From NCBI GenBank assembly GCA_037953625.1, contig CM075655.1, positions 13,162,001 through 13,226,000 of the forward strand: 64,000 nt of DNA, given 5' to 3'. The notes beneath the pieces were generated by a model. It ran no database searches. It worked only from the letters and a program-made list of their open reading frames with translations, and was not told the DNA's origin. Of this stretch, positions 1 to 11,700 are shown piece after piece. The stretch's first letter is position 1, and each line of letters opens with the position of its first letter. A program made the translations under genes and the position numbers. Origin of the DNA: Crotalaria pallida (lineage: Eukaryota; Streptophyta; Magnoliopsida; Fabales; Fabaceae).

Positions 1-905
1 CTGAAAAATAAAAAAAAAGACGTGAATCAAAAACCCTCCAAAAAATCCCAAAACCAAGAAACACCAGAAACCCCAACGTTATTCCCCAAATCCAAAACCT
101 TAAACCCAAAACTTTAACCACAGAACACACAGTAAAACTCAAAAAAGAGAAAGGAAAGCAAAACAACGTAAACCTCATGACTACCCCTTCCAAGCAAAGA
201 AAACAAAATAATTAAAAGAAGAAGGAGGAGGAACGGTACCTGGAGTGTATAAAAGCGAAGGAGGAGCTTGATCCAATAAAATCGCAGTAGAGAGGAGGAC
301 AGGGAAGTGTAGGGAAATACAGAGAAGAAGAGAGGAAGAGAGGAACTCGAAAGTGGAAGAGGAAGAATTTCTGTTTGAGAAAGAAGAAGAAATCTGCAGA
401 GAGGAATTCGAAACCGGAAGAGAGAGAAAGAGAAACGGTTTTGCGAAAGAGGGAGGAAGGGAAACCGTTTTCCCCCTCTTTTTCGAAGCTTGGGTCTGGC
501 CCAAAAAGCCCAACCCAGCATGCAGCCACACACGCGGAGACACGTGGCGCAGAGTAGCTGGAATCACGGACCTCGAGCAACGTCGCAGTTATGGCGACGC
601 TTCGTTAGGTGTAATCTCTGACACGTGTCAGATCTAGAGAAGGCAAACGTCACGTCAGGGCAGGTGAAAGGACAGTTTTCGAATCTGCTCCGTCATAATG
701 AAAGGACATCAGAGACAGCTGGATCCAGCTCTCGGCAACTCATCGTCCGAACTCCCTAGAACCTCGGAGCAAGGCTCAAATGGCCTTGACCGAGCTGGGG
801 GGCTTATGTGGTGAACTCGTCTTTTATGCGGTGGACTTGGGAAAAGGACCTAAGCCAAGACCTCAGAGCAAGGCTCAAATAGCCTTGACCGAGCTGGGGG
901 GCTTA
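1..905 (+). mobile_element. 3' internal end of a Tat-like gypsy element, truncated by the window edge
   Basis: No protein domain is recognisable. Bases 1-480 are strongly purine-rich on the plus strand (GA-rich), and open frames there look like composition artefacts. Two near-identical blocks of about 60 bp (about 766-825 and 863-922) both run through a G6 tract and the start of the LTR-like word TGTGGTG. The second G6 tract, just before 906, sits where a polypurine tract would prime plus-strand synthesis. The element class is inferred from the PPT/LTR layout and a style like the Tat-type element at 21929; the body lies outside the window. Confidence 0.5.
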
Positions 906-1435
906 TGTGGTGGACTCGGCCTAGCCGAGCTCCACGTAGCCCTCACTTAAGACCTAATGGACCCTTCAGGAAGCCCCCTGTATGCTTGGCCGAGCTCAAA
1001 GCTCAGCGGCCGAACAAACATCAGGCACGGGCCGACCTCATCATCCCACCAAGGTCCGACCTCCTTATCCGACACCACCCAGAGTCTGACACCTCCCTCA
1101 GAGTCCGATACCAAGGACAGGATGACGTGTCTCACCTTATCCACAAGGACAGCTTATCCACTCATAGCTCAGTACAGACTGGCCCTACTTGGGCCTCAAG
1201 CAAGCACATTAGGGCAACCAGCTCCCCCTATAAGTAGCTCCGTACTACATGGGGCTCAGGTATGTCCTCTAACCCTAATTATCACCCTCACACACCAGTG
1301 ATTAGGGTTACTCCTTGGCTTTCTCCTTAGCCACCTGAGGACTCCCACCAAACATCACAGATAAACCCCTAGACGGAGGCTTCCCCAAGGTCTTCTTCCC
1401 TAACCTTTGGGGATCTCAAAGTCTAGGACATCACA
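906..1435 (+). mobile_element. 3' LTR of the Tat-like gypsy element
   Basis: It begins TGTGGTGGACTC right after a G-rich tract and ends CATCACA, so it has TG...CA ends. A TATA-like word (CCTATAAGTAG) near 1228 would be the LTR promoter. The right edge is set by comparison: sequence from 1436 onward (CAAAGGATTAAAACC) is the start of the repeated unit seen again at 7281, where no LTR is present. The 5' partner is outside the window, so no target duplication can be tested. Confidence 0.6.
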
Positions 1436-1649
1436 CAAAGGATTAAAACCAAGAGATAAGAATTCCACATCATCAAGTTTGAAAAGATATGGAAAATTGC
1501 CATAAATGGACTCTATTCATGGTGAAAATGTATATGGCCTCTTCTCATTCTCACCAAACACAAAATATAAAACACTCATTCATTTTCACGTTTCACTGCA
1601 CATTCCTCCTCTTTGTCTTTTGATTTCTCTCTTTACTCTGGCCTTAAGT

Positions 1650-1877
1650 ATGGGAGTGAATGGTTTGTTGTGTATCGAAGAAGCAGATCGAGTTCGCCAT
1701 GACGAGTGGTTCATTAAAAAACAGGTTTCGCTATTCGAAAACAACCACAAGTACCTGCAAGAGGAGGTATGCATTTTGTTTATCTCTATTCATGAATTGT
1801 ATCCAAATTGTGTTGTTGATATCATTTATAGTTTATTTGTTATATTTGATTATAGGAAAACGAAATATTTTTAAAAC
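1650..1877 (+). pseudogene. Small unknown gene, copy A (frameshifted)
   Basis: This matches the small gene at 7498 almost base for base, with a TATA box (TATAAAA at 1566) and the ATG 84 nt downstream. The frame runs MGVNGLLCIEEADRVRHDEW and is then broken by a one-base difference in an A run (TTAAAAAAC here, TTGAAGAC in copy B), which moves the rest into another frame. A good intron donor (AG|GTATGC at 1766/1767) and acceptor (ATTATAG|GAAAAC near 1855) remain. I do not recognise the product. An upstream ATG at 1506 in the same frame lies before the TATA box and is less likely to be used. Confidence 0.35.
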
Positions 1878-2703
1878 ACCACACGACGATGGTAACAATA
1901 ATTTTCCACCCTAAAAATACCCATCGGCAAAAATTAAACATTATTTATGTACAATGATTGATTTTGTTTGTTATTCAATTGCAAATTTTAATTTTACAAT
2001 TGATTTCATTTACTATTAAACATGGAGCATCAATTTATAAACATATTAGTAAAATATTTTGCTTAAAAAAAAAAAGAAAAACCTAAAATACATAATAGGG
2101 ATATACATGCATAATAAAAGAAAACCAGAAGAACCTTGTGACAACTCAGGTACTGATGATATGTTTCCATAATTTTAAATACAAATTATTTAGAGTTACA
2201 AATAAATTTAAAATGCGCAGCTCCCCCTTTTTCACATATTCATGATCTGCTTCAAGATTGAAGCCAACCCCAACAAGGTAATAACTTATTTTGACCATTT
2301 ATGTTGTTATGTTAATAGAGAAAGATGAACTTTAAAAAATAACTCCAATATACACACTGAAATTATCAATGCTACTATCCACCCCACCCCCAATTTGCCT
2401 ACCGAAAAACCCTTTAGCTATAAATTTCTGCAGCAGAGTTGGTAATTTAATAGTTTAAGATTTACAGTTCTTCAAATATTGTAAACATTCAAGGCAATTA
2501 ACGAGTTTCCAAACAAAGTATTAAAACATCAAAGCAATAGACTTATTCTAATATGAATTAGCTATCACAACGTGAAGTCATCGAGACATTTCTTGCAAGC
2601 CATGATCTATTTGCCATCAATTTATTCCTGGTTCCTCAATCAGGAATGTTGAAACTCTAAATCATCATTGTCTTTATTCAAACAAATAGATACCTTGAGT
2701 AGT

Positions 2704-2843
2704 CAATAACCTAATAAATCATGTCAACCCACCACCCGCTAATGTGCAAAGTATCGGGTTCTTCAAGATGTTTCAATAACCTAATAAGCCATGCCAACCC
2801 ACCACCCGTTATTGTGCAAAGTATCGGGTTCTTCAAGATGATT
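2704..2843 (+). repeat. 70-bp tandem duplication inside copy A
   Basis: Two successive units begin CAATAACCTAATAA and end GGGTTCTTCAAGATG, with a few mismatches. The same pair is in copy B (about 8563-8698), so the duplication predates the copying of the larger segment. Confidence 0.8.
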
Positions 2844-3729
2844 AATTAAACTGACCAAGAACAATAATTCTGGTCATAACGGAGTAAAAACGCATAGGCT
2901 AGCCATAAGAATCATAGGATACCATAAATGATTATCTTGAGACAAATGAAGAAATTATATGCCACTCTTCCAACTAGCATAAATATATCAAACATCAACG
3001 TCAAATGGTCAAACATTGTATTTTCTAGTCCAGTTAATTTGTTCTAAAATCCCCATTTTAAACTTGCATAAAGGATCAACGGGAAGAGACTAGTTTGCAG
3101 CATACATAAGGGCACCATTGACTTCAACAATAAAATAAATTTATATTTTCATATAGGCACTCAACGTTGATGGAAATATAATGTTTTAAGAAACGAAAAG
3201 TAAAAAATTAATATAAAAATCGATGCAATCAAAGTATTAAAACTTTAATTTGTAGTTTTCAATCTTAATTTACCACTTTAAGGTTGCTTAAACATTTCTC
3301 CAAGACACATGAAACCCTATATAAATATACAAACACACACACACACACAAAGCACAAGAAAGCTAAACAAAAAAAATTATAAAAAACGGATAAAAAAAAC
3401 AACAACATACAAAGAGTACAAGCTTAAGACTTCACACTAACGATTTATTTAATTTATTATGCCAAAAAAGTTTAATTGGCGAGGAGTCGAACAATATGTA
3501 ACAAAAGAATACAAAAAACCAAGTCAATGTTTCTTAAATATAAAATATCCAAAAACTGAGTATTAAATAAATTAGTTTACTTTTAATCAAGGAAATCATA
3601 GTCGTTGAAAAACATTAATTCAAACTATAGAGTAAGGAAGAATAAAGGAAAAAATATATAAGACATCAATGTCAATTTCCATTTAAGCAGATCTGCATCC
3701 ATGATTTTTGAAGGATCATCGTTCAATGA

Positions 3730-3730
<1 letters not shown>

Positions 3731-3769
<39 letters not shown>
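3731..3769. repeat. (TA)n microsatellite
   Basis: Uninterrupted TA dinucleotides. A second, shorter TA run is at about 3849-3868. The facing inverted arm carries its own long AT run at about 5893-5945. Confidence 0.95.
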
Positions 3770-3773
<4 letters not shown>

Positions 3774-4849
3774 AACGACATGAAAGCATGATAGTTTTAA
3801 TCATTAAAAAAGATGACGAAAAAAATAAAATGAAAAGGAGATTGAACTTATATATATATATATATATATTGTACAATACCGATATAAGCATATAAAAGTA
3901 CTCATCATCATTGCCACACAAGTATCAGTAATTGCGAACGAATGAGGAAAACAAAAGTCACAACAACAAAGGATGGAGAGAAGAAAAGCGTGATTAGCGA
4001 ATCTGATTTTTGAAAGGCAAAAAACTGTTTTTTTTTAATGTTGTGTAAGTTTATATATGCATTGGCAAAATGAAGCTTCTATAGAAGAGGGTGATAGAAA
4101 AGTCGATAAAAAAAGATAATAAATAAAGATAAAGGTGCAAAAGACGAGAGGAATGTGAATTGATGAAGATTAGAGTTTGAGATATATTGGTAGTCGTCAA
4201 CAAAAAAAAAAATTAACCTACAATTTTGGGTCTATTGTGACGACAACTTATACATACATAGGAGTCATGGACACCCTAAAAATGCATCAAATTGGGCCCG
4301 TTATACCTATTAATTTAAATTTGGGCCATCTCGATGCTATAAGAATCTTATTGCATTAACAAGTTAAAAATAGCTAGTTCCTCATTAGGCTCATGAAATA
4401 TATTCAACGAGCTATGTAACAATGAGTCTCAAACAAATTTCCATTTACTCGATTCATTTCTTGCCCTACTTTTAAGCAGCACAAATTGTTGGCTCAGTCC
4501 AACTTTTAAAAGAGAACATAGTAAAAATTAGTTAGATGCAAAAATTGAAATTGAACAAGATGTGTTAATGACGGTCAAATTTGCATAAATCATTTTTTTA
4601 TTATAAATTTAGAAGGTATTATAGTAAATTAGTAACGAAATTTGAACTTTTACAATGGACTCATTTTACGTTATCATAAAGTCAAAAATGTTTCTTGATC
4701 ATTGTTTATGTATGGCTTTCTCTTGAAATGCATAAAAATGTTATAAATGGGAAAGAAACTCATTGATGAATGTTCAATAAAAATATAAAAAAAAAGAATT
4801 GAATTTCATGTAAAAAAATGTTGAGAAATGAGGTTTTCACACACCTTCT

Positions 4850-5889
4850 ACGCTAGGTTCGGAAAGTTAATGCAAAAAAACTTTTATCGCATTGAGATAG
4901 CCCAAATACAAATTAATAGATACAACAAGTCCAATTTGATGCATTTTTAGGTTTTCCATGACTCTTATGAATATGTCAGTTGTCATCACGAAGGAAACAA
5001 AAATGTAAGTTAATTTTTTTTGTTGGGGTTTACCAATATATCTCAAAACATAATCTTACTTCAGCAATTCATGTTCTTCTTATCTTCTGCACTTTCATCT
5101 TCATTTTTTCACCTTTTTTTAATCATATTTACCATCACCCTCGTCCATACAAGTTCCTTCATTTTCTCAATGCGTATATAAACTTAACTAATAGAAAAAA
5201 AAATAAAGTTTTTTGCTTTTCAAAAATCAAATTCTCTAATCCCGCTTTTCCAAATGTCATCCTTTGTTGTTATTACTTGTGTTTTCCTCATTCGTTCACA
5301 ACTACTGATAATTGTGTGGCAATGATGAGTGCTTTTATCTGGTCAGGTCAATATTGTGCAATATATATGTACTTTTGAGTTCTATATCCTTTTCATTATA
5401 ATTTAATTTTTCTTTTGTTGTCATCTTTTCTTATGATTAAAACTATCATGCTTCCATGTCTTCGATATATAAACCAATGAACGAAGATGCTTCAAAGATC
5501 ATTAATGTAGATTTGTTTAAATGGAAGTTGATATCGGATGTCTTATACACTGTTTCCTTTGTTCTCTCTCCATCGTTTGAATTAATGATATTCAACAACT
5601 ATAATTTCCTTGATTTATGGTTAACTAATTTATTTAATACTCATATTTTTTTAATATTTTATAAATGTGATCAGTGATATAGCAAGGTCTCTCCAACTTT
5701 GACTTGTTTTCTTGTATATTTTGTATTAGATATTTTAATTAAACCTTTTTGCGTAATAAATAAATCTTTAAAGTGAAGTGAAGTCTTGAGCTTTTACTCT
5801 TTTTATACAATTGTTTTTTCATTGTATTGTTTTTTTATACTTTTGTTTTAGCTTTAGCTTTCTTGTGCCTTGTGTATGTGTGTGTGTTT

Positions 5890-5937
<48 letters not shown>

Positions 5938-6612
5938 ATATATATAGGGTTTTTCTATTTATTGACATTAGAGAAATATTCAAGCAACCTAAAAAAGATA
6001 AATTAAGATTGAAAAACTACAAATTTAAGATTTAATACTTTGATTGCATCAATTTTTTAGTCTTATTTTTTACTTTTGGTCACTGGATGTGTTCCTTAAG
6101 AGGAACTGGTGTCAACAAAAAATCCTTTGCTTTGACTTTTGCTATCAACCAAATATGAAAAAGTTATTCTTGATTTTGTAATTGAAGTCAATAGCGCCCT
6201 TGCGTATGCTACAAATTACTCACCTCCTCCTGATTCTAAATGTAAGTTTGAAATATGGATTTTATAAAAATCTAGCTTGACTAAAAAATAAAATGTTCGA
6301 CCATTGGATGTTGATGTTCGTTATATTTATGCTAGAATGAACAGTGGTACTCAATTTCTTGGTTTGTCGTCTCATGATAACCGTTTGGTGTTTTATAACT
6401 CTTATGGTTAGACTATGCGTTATTTTTAATCTTCAAGTTATCACCTCATACATATATTAGTAAGAATAATTCCCTTCCCCTCTCCGTCTCATGAATAGAT
6501 TGATGGTAGATGGACCATGGCTTTAAAGATATGGCTCGATCACTTCACATTGTAATAGCTAATTCATATTAGAATAATTCTATTGATTTGATGTTCCAAT
6601 ACTTTGTTTGGA
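4850..6612 (-). repeat. Inverted, diverged copy of 2505-4370
   Basis: Reverse-complement matches run in order along the arm. Bases 4905-5010 match 4340-4190, 5257-5330 match about 3980-3905, 5405-5460 match about 3830-3775, 5976-6070 match 3300-3210, and 6520-6600 match 2600-2510. Identity is clearly lower than between copies A and B, so the inversion is older. With copy A it forms a large imperfect palindrome with a spacer of about 480 bp (4371-4849) in which I see no gene. Confidence 0.75.
5893..5946. repeat. (AT)n microsatellite
   Basis: AT dinucleotides with one short interruption (TATTTATATA). It lies in the inverted arm opposite the TA run of copy A. Confidence 0.9.
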
Positions 6613-6916
6613 AACACATTAAATTTTATTCCTTTTTAAAAGAAAATTATTTGAAATGTAAAGATTTTCAACCTTTTAAATATTGTTCTTGTAAAAATAA
6701 ATTAAACTAATTAAACCTTCCTTCTATAGACAGATTTTGTTGATTACTTAAGTAAAAATTCAATTATTATATTTGATTACATTTGCTATTAAGTCATTGT
6801 TCTATTAAGTCATCGGCTAAAAATTTGTCACAGTACATATGGTGGTTTGGTGTTAAGTTATTAGAAAAAGTTAAGGTTTTGAAACGAAAAATAATGCTAG
6901 TGGTTATCGTTTAATT
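6613..6916. other. AT-rich spacer without recognisable features
   Basis: It lies between the end of the inverted arm and a short direct copy of the repeated segment. I see no open frame of note, RNA gene or element terminus. Confidence 0.5.
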
Positions 6917-7280
6917 TGATTATAGGAAAACAAAATATTTTAAAAACACCAAACAATGATGGTAACAATAATTTTTCATCATACAAATACGCATTGGCAA
7001 AAATGAAACATTATTTATGTAGAATGATTGATTTTGTTTGTTATTCAATTGCAAATTCTATTTTTACAATTGATGTCATTAAATATTAAGCAGGGAGCAT
7101 CAATTTATAACCATATTAGTAAAAGATTTTTCTAAAAAAAAAAGAAAAACCTAAAATAAAAAATTGAGATACACATGCACATTAAAAGAAAATCAGAAAG
7201 AGCTTGTGACAACTCAGATACTGAATATATGTTTCCATAATTTTAAATACAAATTATTTAGAGTTACAAATAAATTTAAA
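6917..7280 (+). repeat. Partial direct copy of the repeated segment
   Basis: It matches 1848-2215 and 7693-8070, starting at the putative intron end and second exon of the small gene (GATTATAGGAAAACAAAAT) and ending at AATTTAAAATGC. It abuts copy B, so the second-exon region occurs twice within 800 bp (6917 and 7693). Confidence 0.75.
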
Positions 7281-8733
7281 ATGCAAAGGATTAAAACCAA
7301 GAGATAAGAATTCCACATCATCAAGTTTGAAAAGAAACAGAAAATCGCTATAAATGGACTCTACTCATGGTGAAAATGTATATGGCCACTTCTCATTCTC
7401 ACCAAACACACAATATAAAACACTCATTCATTTTCACGTTTCACTGCACATTCATCCTCTTTGTTTTTTGATTTCTCTCTTTACTCTGGCCTTAAGTATG
7501 GGAGTGAATGGTTTGTTGTGTATCGAAGAAGCAGATCGAGTTCGCCATGACGAGTGGTTCATTGAAGACAGGTTTCGCTATTCGAAAACAACCACAAGTA
7601 GCTGCAAGAGGAGGTTTGCATTTTTTTTATCTCTATTGATGAATTATATCCAAATTGTGTTGTTGATATCATTTATACTTTATTTGTTATATTTTATTAT
7701 AGGAAAACAAAATATTTTTGAAACACCACACAACGGATGATAACAAACTAACAATAATTTTCCACCCTACAAATATGCATCGGCAAAAATGAAACATTAT
7801 TGATGTACAATAATTGATTTTGTTTGTTATTCAATTGCAATTTTTAATTTTACAATTGATTTCATTTACTATCAAGCATGGAGCATCAATTTATAAACAT
7901 ATTAGTAAAAGATTTTGTTAAAAAAAAAAAAGAAAAACCTAAAATACGTAATAGGGATATACATGCATAATAAAAGAAAACTAGAAGAACCTTGTGACAA
8001 CTCAGGTACTGAAGATATGTTTCCATAATTTTAAATACAAATTATTTAGAGTTACAAATAAATTTAAAATGCGCAGCTCCCCCTTTTTCACATATTCATG
8101 ATCTGCTTCAAGATTGAAGCCAATCCCAACAAGGTAATAACTTATTTTGACCATTTATGTTGTTATGTTAATAGAGAAAGATGAACTTTAAAAAATAACT
8201 CCAATATACACACTGAAATTATCAATGCTACTATCCACCCCACCCCCAATTTGCCTACCGAAAAACCCTTTAGCTATAAATTTCTGCAGCAAAGTTGGTC
8301 ATTTAATAGTTTAAGATTTATAGTTCTTCAAATATTGTAAACATTCAAGGCAATTAACGAGTTTCCAAACAAAGTATTAAAACATCAAAGCAATAGACTT
8401 ATTCTAATATGAATTAGCTATCACAACGTGAAGTCATCGAGACATTTCTTGCAAGCCATGATCTATTTGCCATCAATTTATTCCTGGTTCCTCAATCAGG
8501 AATGTTGAAACCCTAAATCATCATTGTCTTTATTCAAACAAATAAATACCTTGAGTAGTCAATAACCTAATAAATCATGTCAACCCACCACCCGCTAATG
8601 TGCAAAATATCGGGTTCTTCAAGATGTTTCAATAACCTAATAAGCCATGCCAACCCACCACCCGCTATTGTGCAAAGTATCGGGTTCTTCAAGATGATTA
8701 ATTAAACTGACCAAGAACAATAATTCTGGTCAT
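7281..8733 (+). repeat. Copy B of the repeated segment, left part
   Basis: Direct match to 1436-2870 with only scattered differences. It stops at CTGGTCAT, where the gypsy element at 8734 is inserted, and resumes at 19982. Copy A reads straight through the same point (CTGGTCATAACGGAG), so it preserves the pre-insertion site. Confidence 0.85.
7498..7721 (+). CDS. Small unknown gene, copy B (predicted two-exon peptide)
   Basis: A TATAAAA box (7414-7420; another TATA-like word at 7349) is followed by the first downstream ATG at 7498. Exon 1 (7498-7613) encodes MGVNGLLCIEEADRVRHDEW and then a stretch rich in R, T, S and K. A possible intron follows: donor AG|GTTTGC and acceptor TTATAG|GAAAAC at 7702/7703. 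Splicing gives a basic peptide of about 44 aa with the stop at 7719-7721. Without splicing the frame stays open to 7740 (about 80 aa) and gains a hydrophobic segment, LLISFILYLLYFIIG. No family is recognised. Copy A has the better donor (GTATGC) but a broken frame. Expression is not shown, and this may be a relic. Confidence 0.35.
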
Positions 8734-11700
8734 TGTAACACCCCAAAATTTTAATCCTGGACTAATGAAATATTAATTATAAAGTTTATTATAATTAATT
8801 ATTTCTATTTTTAATCTTTAATTAAGATCTTTGTTGATATTGCTAGAAGTTATTTTGGTGAGTAAATTTGTGCATAAATAAATATTTTTGCATATTAGTC
8901 CCTGTGTTGGGACCTAGAAGCAATTATAGAAAAGGTTTTGGAGGGAAAGTAAATAAAATAATTATTTTTCAAAATCTGGGCAAAACACTCGAGTATTATT
9001 CTGAATACTCGAGTATTCTGGGTCAAACTGCACGAGTTAGTGCGTTTGATGAGTCACCATGAACGATTCCCTCCTCCTGCCACAAAATCGTCTTCTTGCC
9101 AACGCTATGGGTGGCGTGTCGACGTGCATGAGAGCTTCCTTGCCCTATTTAAGCTCATCAACACCATTAAGTTGAAGATTTTGATCAAACTTGCAATTGT
9201 TGATGAAGTTAGGGTTTCAGATTTGTTGCTTTCGATTCTTCTTCAATTCTGAGTGTTAAGACTTGAGTGATACACGAATATAAAGCTCACATCTCGAGCT
9301 TTGTATAAACACCAAAATCGTGAGGATTGAGTGAGTATATTGGGAGAATTGGAGCTTGGAAGTGAAGCTATTTCTGTCAAGTTCTGGTCTGGGAGCTTAC
9401 TTTGATCATTGATTCTGGTAAGCTCACGAATCCTTGAGTCTCAAATTCGATTTCCTTAGTTAGATGATGTTGCATAGAGTTTAGAAAATCTAATTTCCCC
9501 AATTTTATTCTCTGTTTCATGTGTAAACCAATTCCACTTTGGTGTTGCACTCAAAATGCTCTGCATATGATGCTTGAAGCCATTCTGAAAGTTGTGGAGC
9601 CTTTTCTTGTCAATTCTTGGTTGAAAAACGTCTGAGAGGTAAGGGGAAGTAATTTCGTACACTAGATAGAGTTTAAATTCCATTAAATGCATTAGAGAGC
9701 CACCAAGAGGCTCTAAGGGCTTAGATTGAATAGGAACTTTGGTTTGGAGACCAATCCATGCTCTAAAACTGTGTTGAGCAAGTTCTAAATCATGCATGCA
9801 AGCTTAAATGAACTTTACTTCATGAGTATTGTGCTTATTATGCAATTTGAGGTGTTGAGTTGTTAAAATGTGTATTTTATGCATAATTGTGGAATCCTCT
9901 GTCAAATCTGTGTTTTGATATGAAATGAGTGTTTTAGCATGTTCTATTTATGATATATGAACTTTGTGGATCCCTGGATTGGACTAGAATTGAGTAGAAC
10001 TGAAAATGGTGTGCTAAAACTGAGATTTCAGCCTGTTCTGCTGGGAAACACTCGAGTATTTGACAGGGTACTCGAGTAAAATGTTTGTAAAACAATGTAA
10101 ATTGAGCAAGAAATCTCGAGTATTGTGTCTAGTACTCGAGTATCGAGTAAGACCTGGGAACATGTTAAGGCAAACCACTCGAGTAATGCAGGGGTGACTC
10201 GAGTATTCTGGAAATCATGATGAATACTCGAGTAACCCATGAACTACTCGAGTAATTTAATAAATTTGAAACCCAAATCCCCAGAAAGTCATGAACACTC
10301 GAGTAACCCTAAGAACACTCGAGTAATCTGGAAAAGTTGAAGAACACTCGAGTATGCTGAATTATACTCGAGTAATTTACTCAAACCCTGAGAAACACCA
10401 TGTTCAATCCTGACTCAATTGGTTAAAGATTTCATAACCATAATCCAAGGGATCTGAAATTAAAAGAAATTGGATGACGGTCCGTTTGGATGACGGAATG
10501 TGCCTAGGTGGCATGTGATATATTAATCAATTTCTTTTAGGGTTAAAAGTAATGCACTCATTTCGGAGTTTGGATGGTAGGTCGTATATCATGTTTTTGG
10601 TAAACATGTGGAGGGCCTCTGGGAGTGCCAATACGCTTGCTTGATAACACGTTGAAGACGTGGTCGGCTTGGTGAATGCCGATATGGTTATACTGTTTGG
10701 ATGACGGACCGTTTGGATGACGGGACGATGCTCGGGTGGCACGTTATAACCGTGCTCGGGTGGCACGAATTCCAAGCTTGTCGTGTACATTCTAGGTGAA
10801 TGTACGAATTGTTGTATACCTAGGAATACAACGCACTGGTGAGTGCTGGGTTGTCAGGGATGGACGTCAGAGAGTGACATAGAATGATGGAGATAGGCTT
10901 GAGAGTTAGATTCATGCATCATGCCATTCATTTAAATTAAGTGTGATGAATGAAACAAGTATGAGCATCCTATTTGCATTCAATAACTGCTAAGTGCTAA
11001 ATGTGATTGTTGTTCATTGCTGCATATTTACATATTCATATTGTACAAATTTATACTCTGTTGATTATGTGTATAGAAATGCTTACCCCCATGCCCTTGT
11101 AGGTGATGTCACGTTACATCGCTTGCATCGAGATCCGGCCACTTTTTAGTGGCATATGGATCTACGAGGATCACCGAGAGGTATTCGAGGGAGAGGTAGA
11201 GGTAGAGGTTATCTTCTACCATCCCAACCCGATGGTCCGGTTTCATCCTCGTAGATTTAGGATTCCCATCATGTACACTATGCACGTACCCCTCTTTTAT
11301 ACTTAACATGGACCACCTCCCACACGACCAGCTCACTCATATCATAGTTTTTATTTTCAACCTACCCGCTCACATCCTTTTACCTCGAGAGTTGTCCGCG
11401 AAGAGACTCCCCTTTCTGATCCGAGGAGCCCAGTCAGGATTTCACCATCACCTGACCCGGTACCCGGTGGTAGGGTACACTCTCCCTCGGATGAGATCGA
11501 GGAGGATCCGGTGGAGGACGAGAGTGGGAGCGAGCCTGTCGTGCATTCTACTGGGAGTGATTGGAGGGACGATGATCCCTAGGTATGTGCGTATGGTGTA
11601 TGATGAGGATCAGAGGATCCGATGTGTGGAAACTGTGGAGGAGATCTTGCTGCTGCTGTGATGATGATGATGATGCTACTACTTTATGACTTTTTGGAGG

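Larger units (their letters stand above)
1436..4370 (+). repeat. Copy A of a repeated genomic segment (uninterrupted)
   Basis: Bases 1436-2870 match 7281-8733 in direct orientation at about 97-98% by eye. The match continues from 2871 to about 3530 at 19982-20620, and shorter parts recur at 6917-7280 and 21522-21928. Bases about 2505-4370 also recur inverted at about 4850-6612. The unit holds a small unknown gene near 1650, a 70-bp tandem duplication (2704-2843), an (AC)n run near 3333 and (TA)n runs near 3731 and 3849. The minus strand around 3050-3160 reads like a decayed coding sequence shared with the inverted arm, but I recognise no family. Confidence 0.8.

Noticed and set aside
114..637. 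Several overlapping open frames of 60-140 codons on both strands near the left edge
   Set aside because: They lie in purine/pyrimidine-skewed sequence, give low-complexity S/F/L or E/K/R proteins and show no domain. They sit inside the 3' part of a gypsy element.
905..1301. Open frames of 110 and 114 codons
   Set aside because: They lie within the LTR at 906-1435, lack any known domain and are best explained by its GC-rich composition.
4980..5378. 132-codon plus-strand frame
   Set aside because: It lies in the inverted arm and its counterpart in copy A is not open. The product is low-complexity F/I/H-rich.
9456..9797. 113-codon minus-strand frame repeated at 17135
   Set aside because: It lies in the LTR intron-like region, has no equivalent open frame in the solo LTR at 49707 and shows no domain. 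Its second copy exists only because LTRs are duplicated.
10046..10376. CRISPR-like array (repeated word with varied spacers)
   Set aside because: The repeated word is only 8-10 bp, the spacers are irregular, the host is a plant and the array is duplicated with the LTR. No cas genes exist here.
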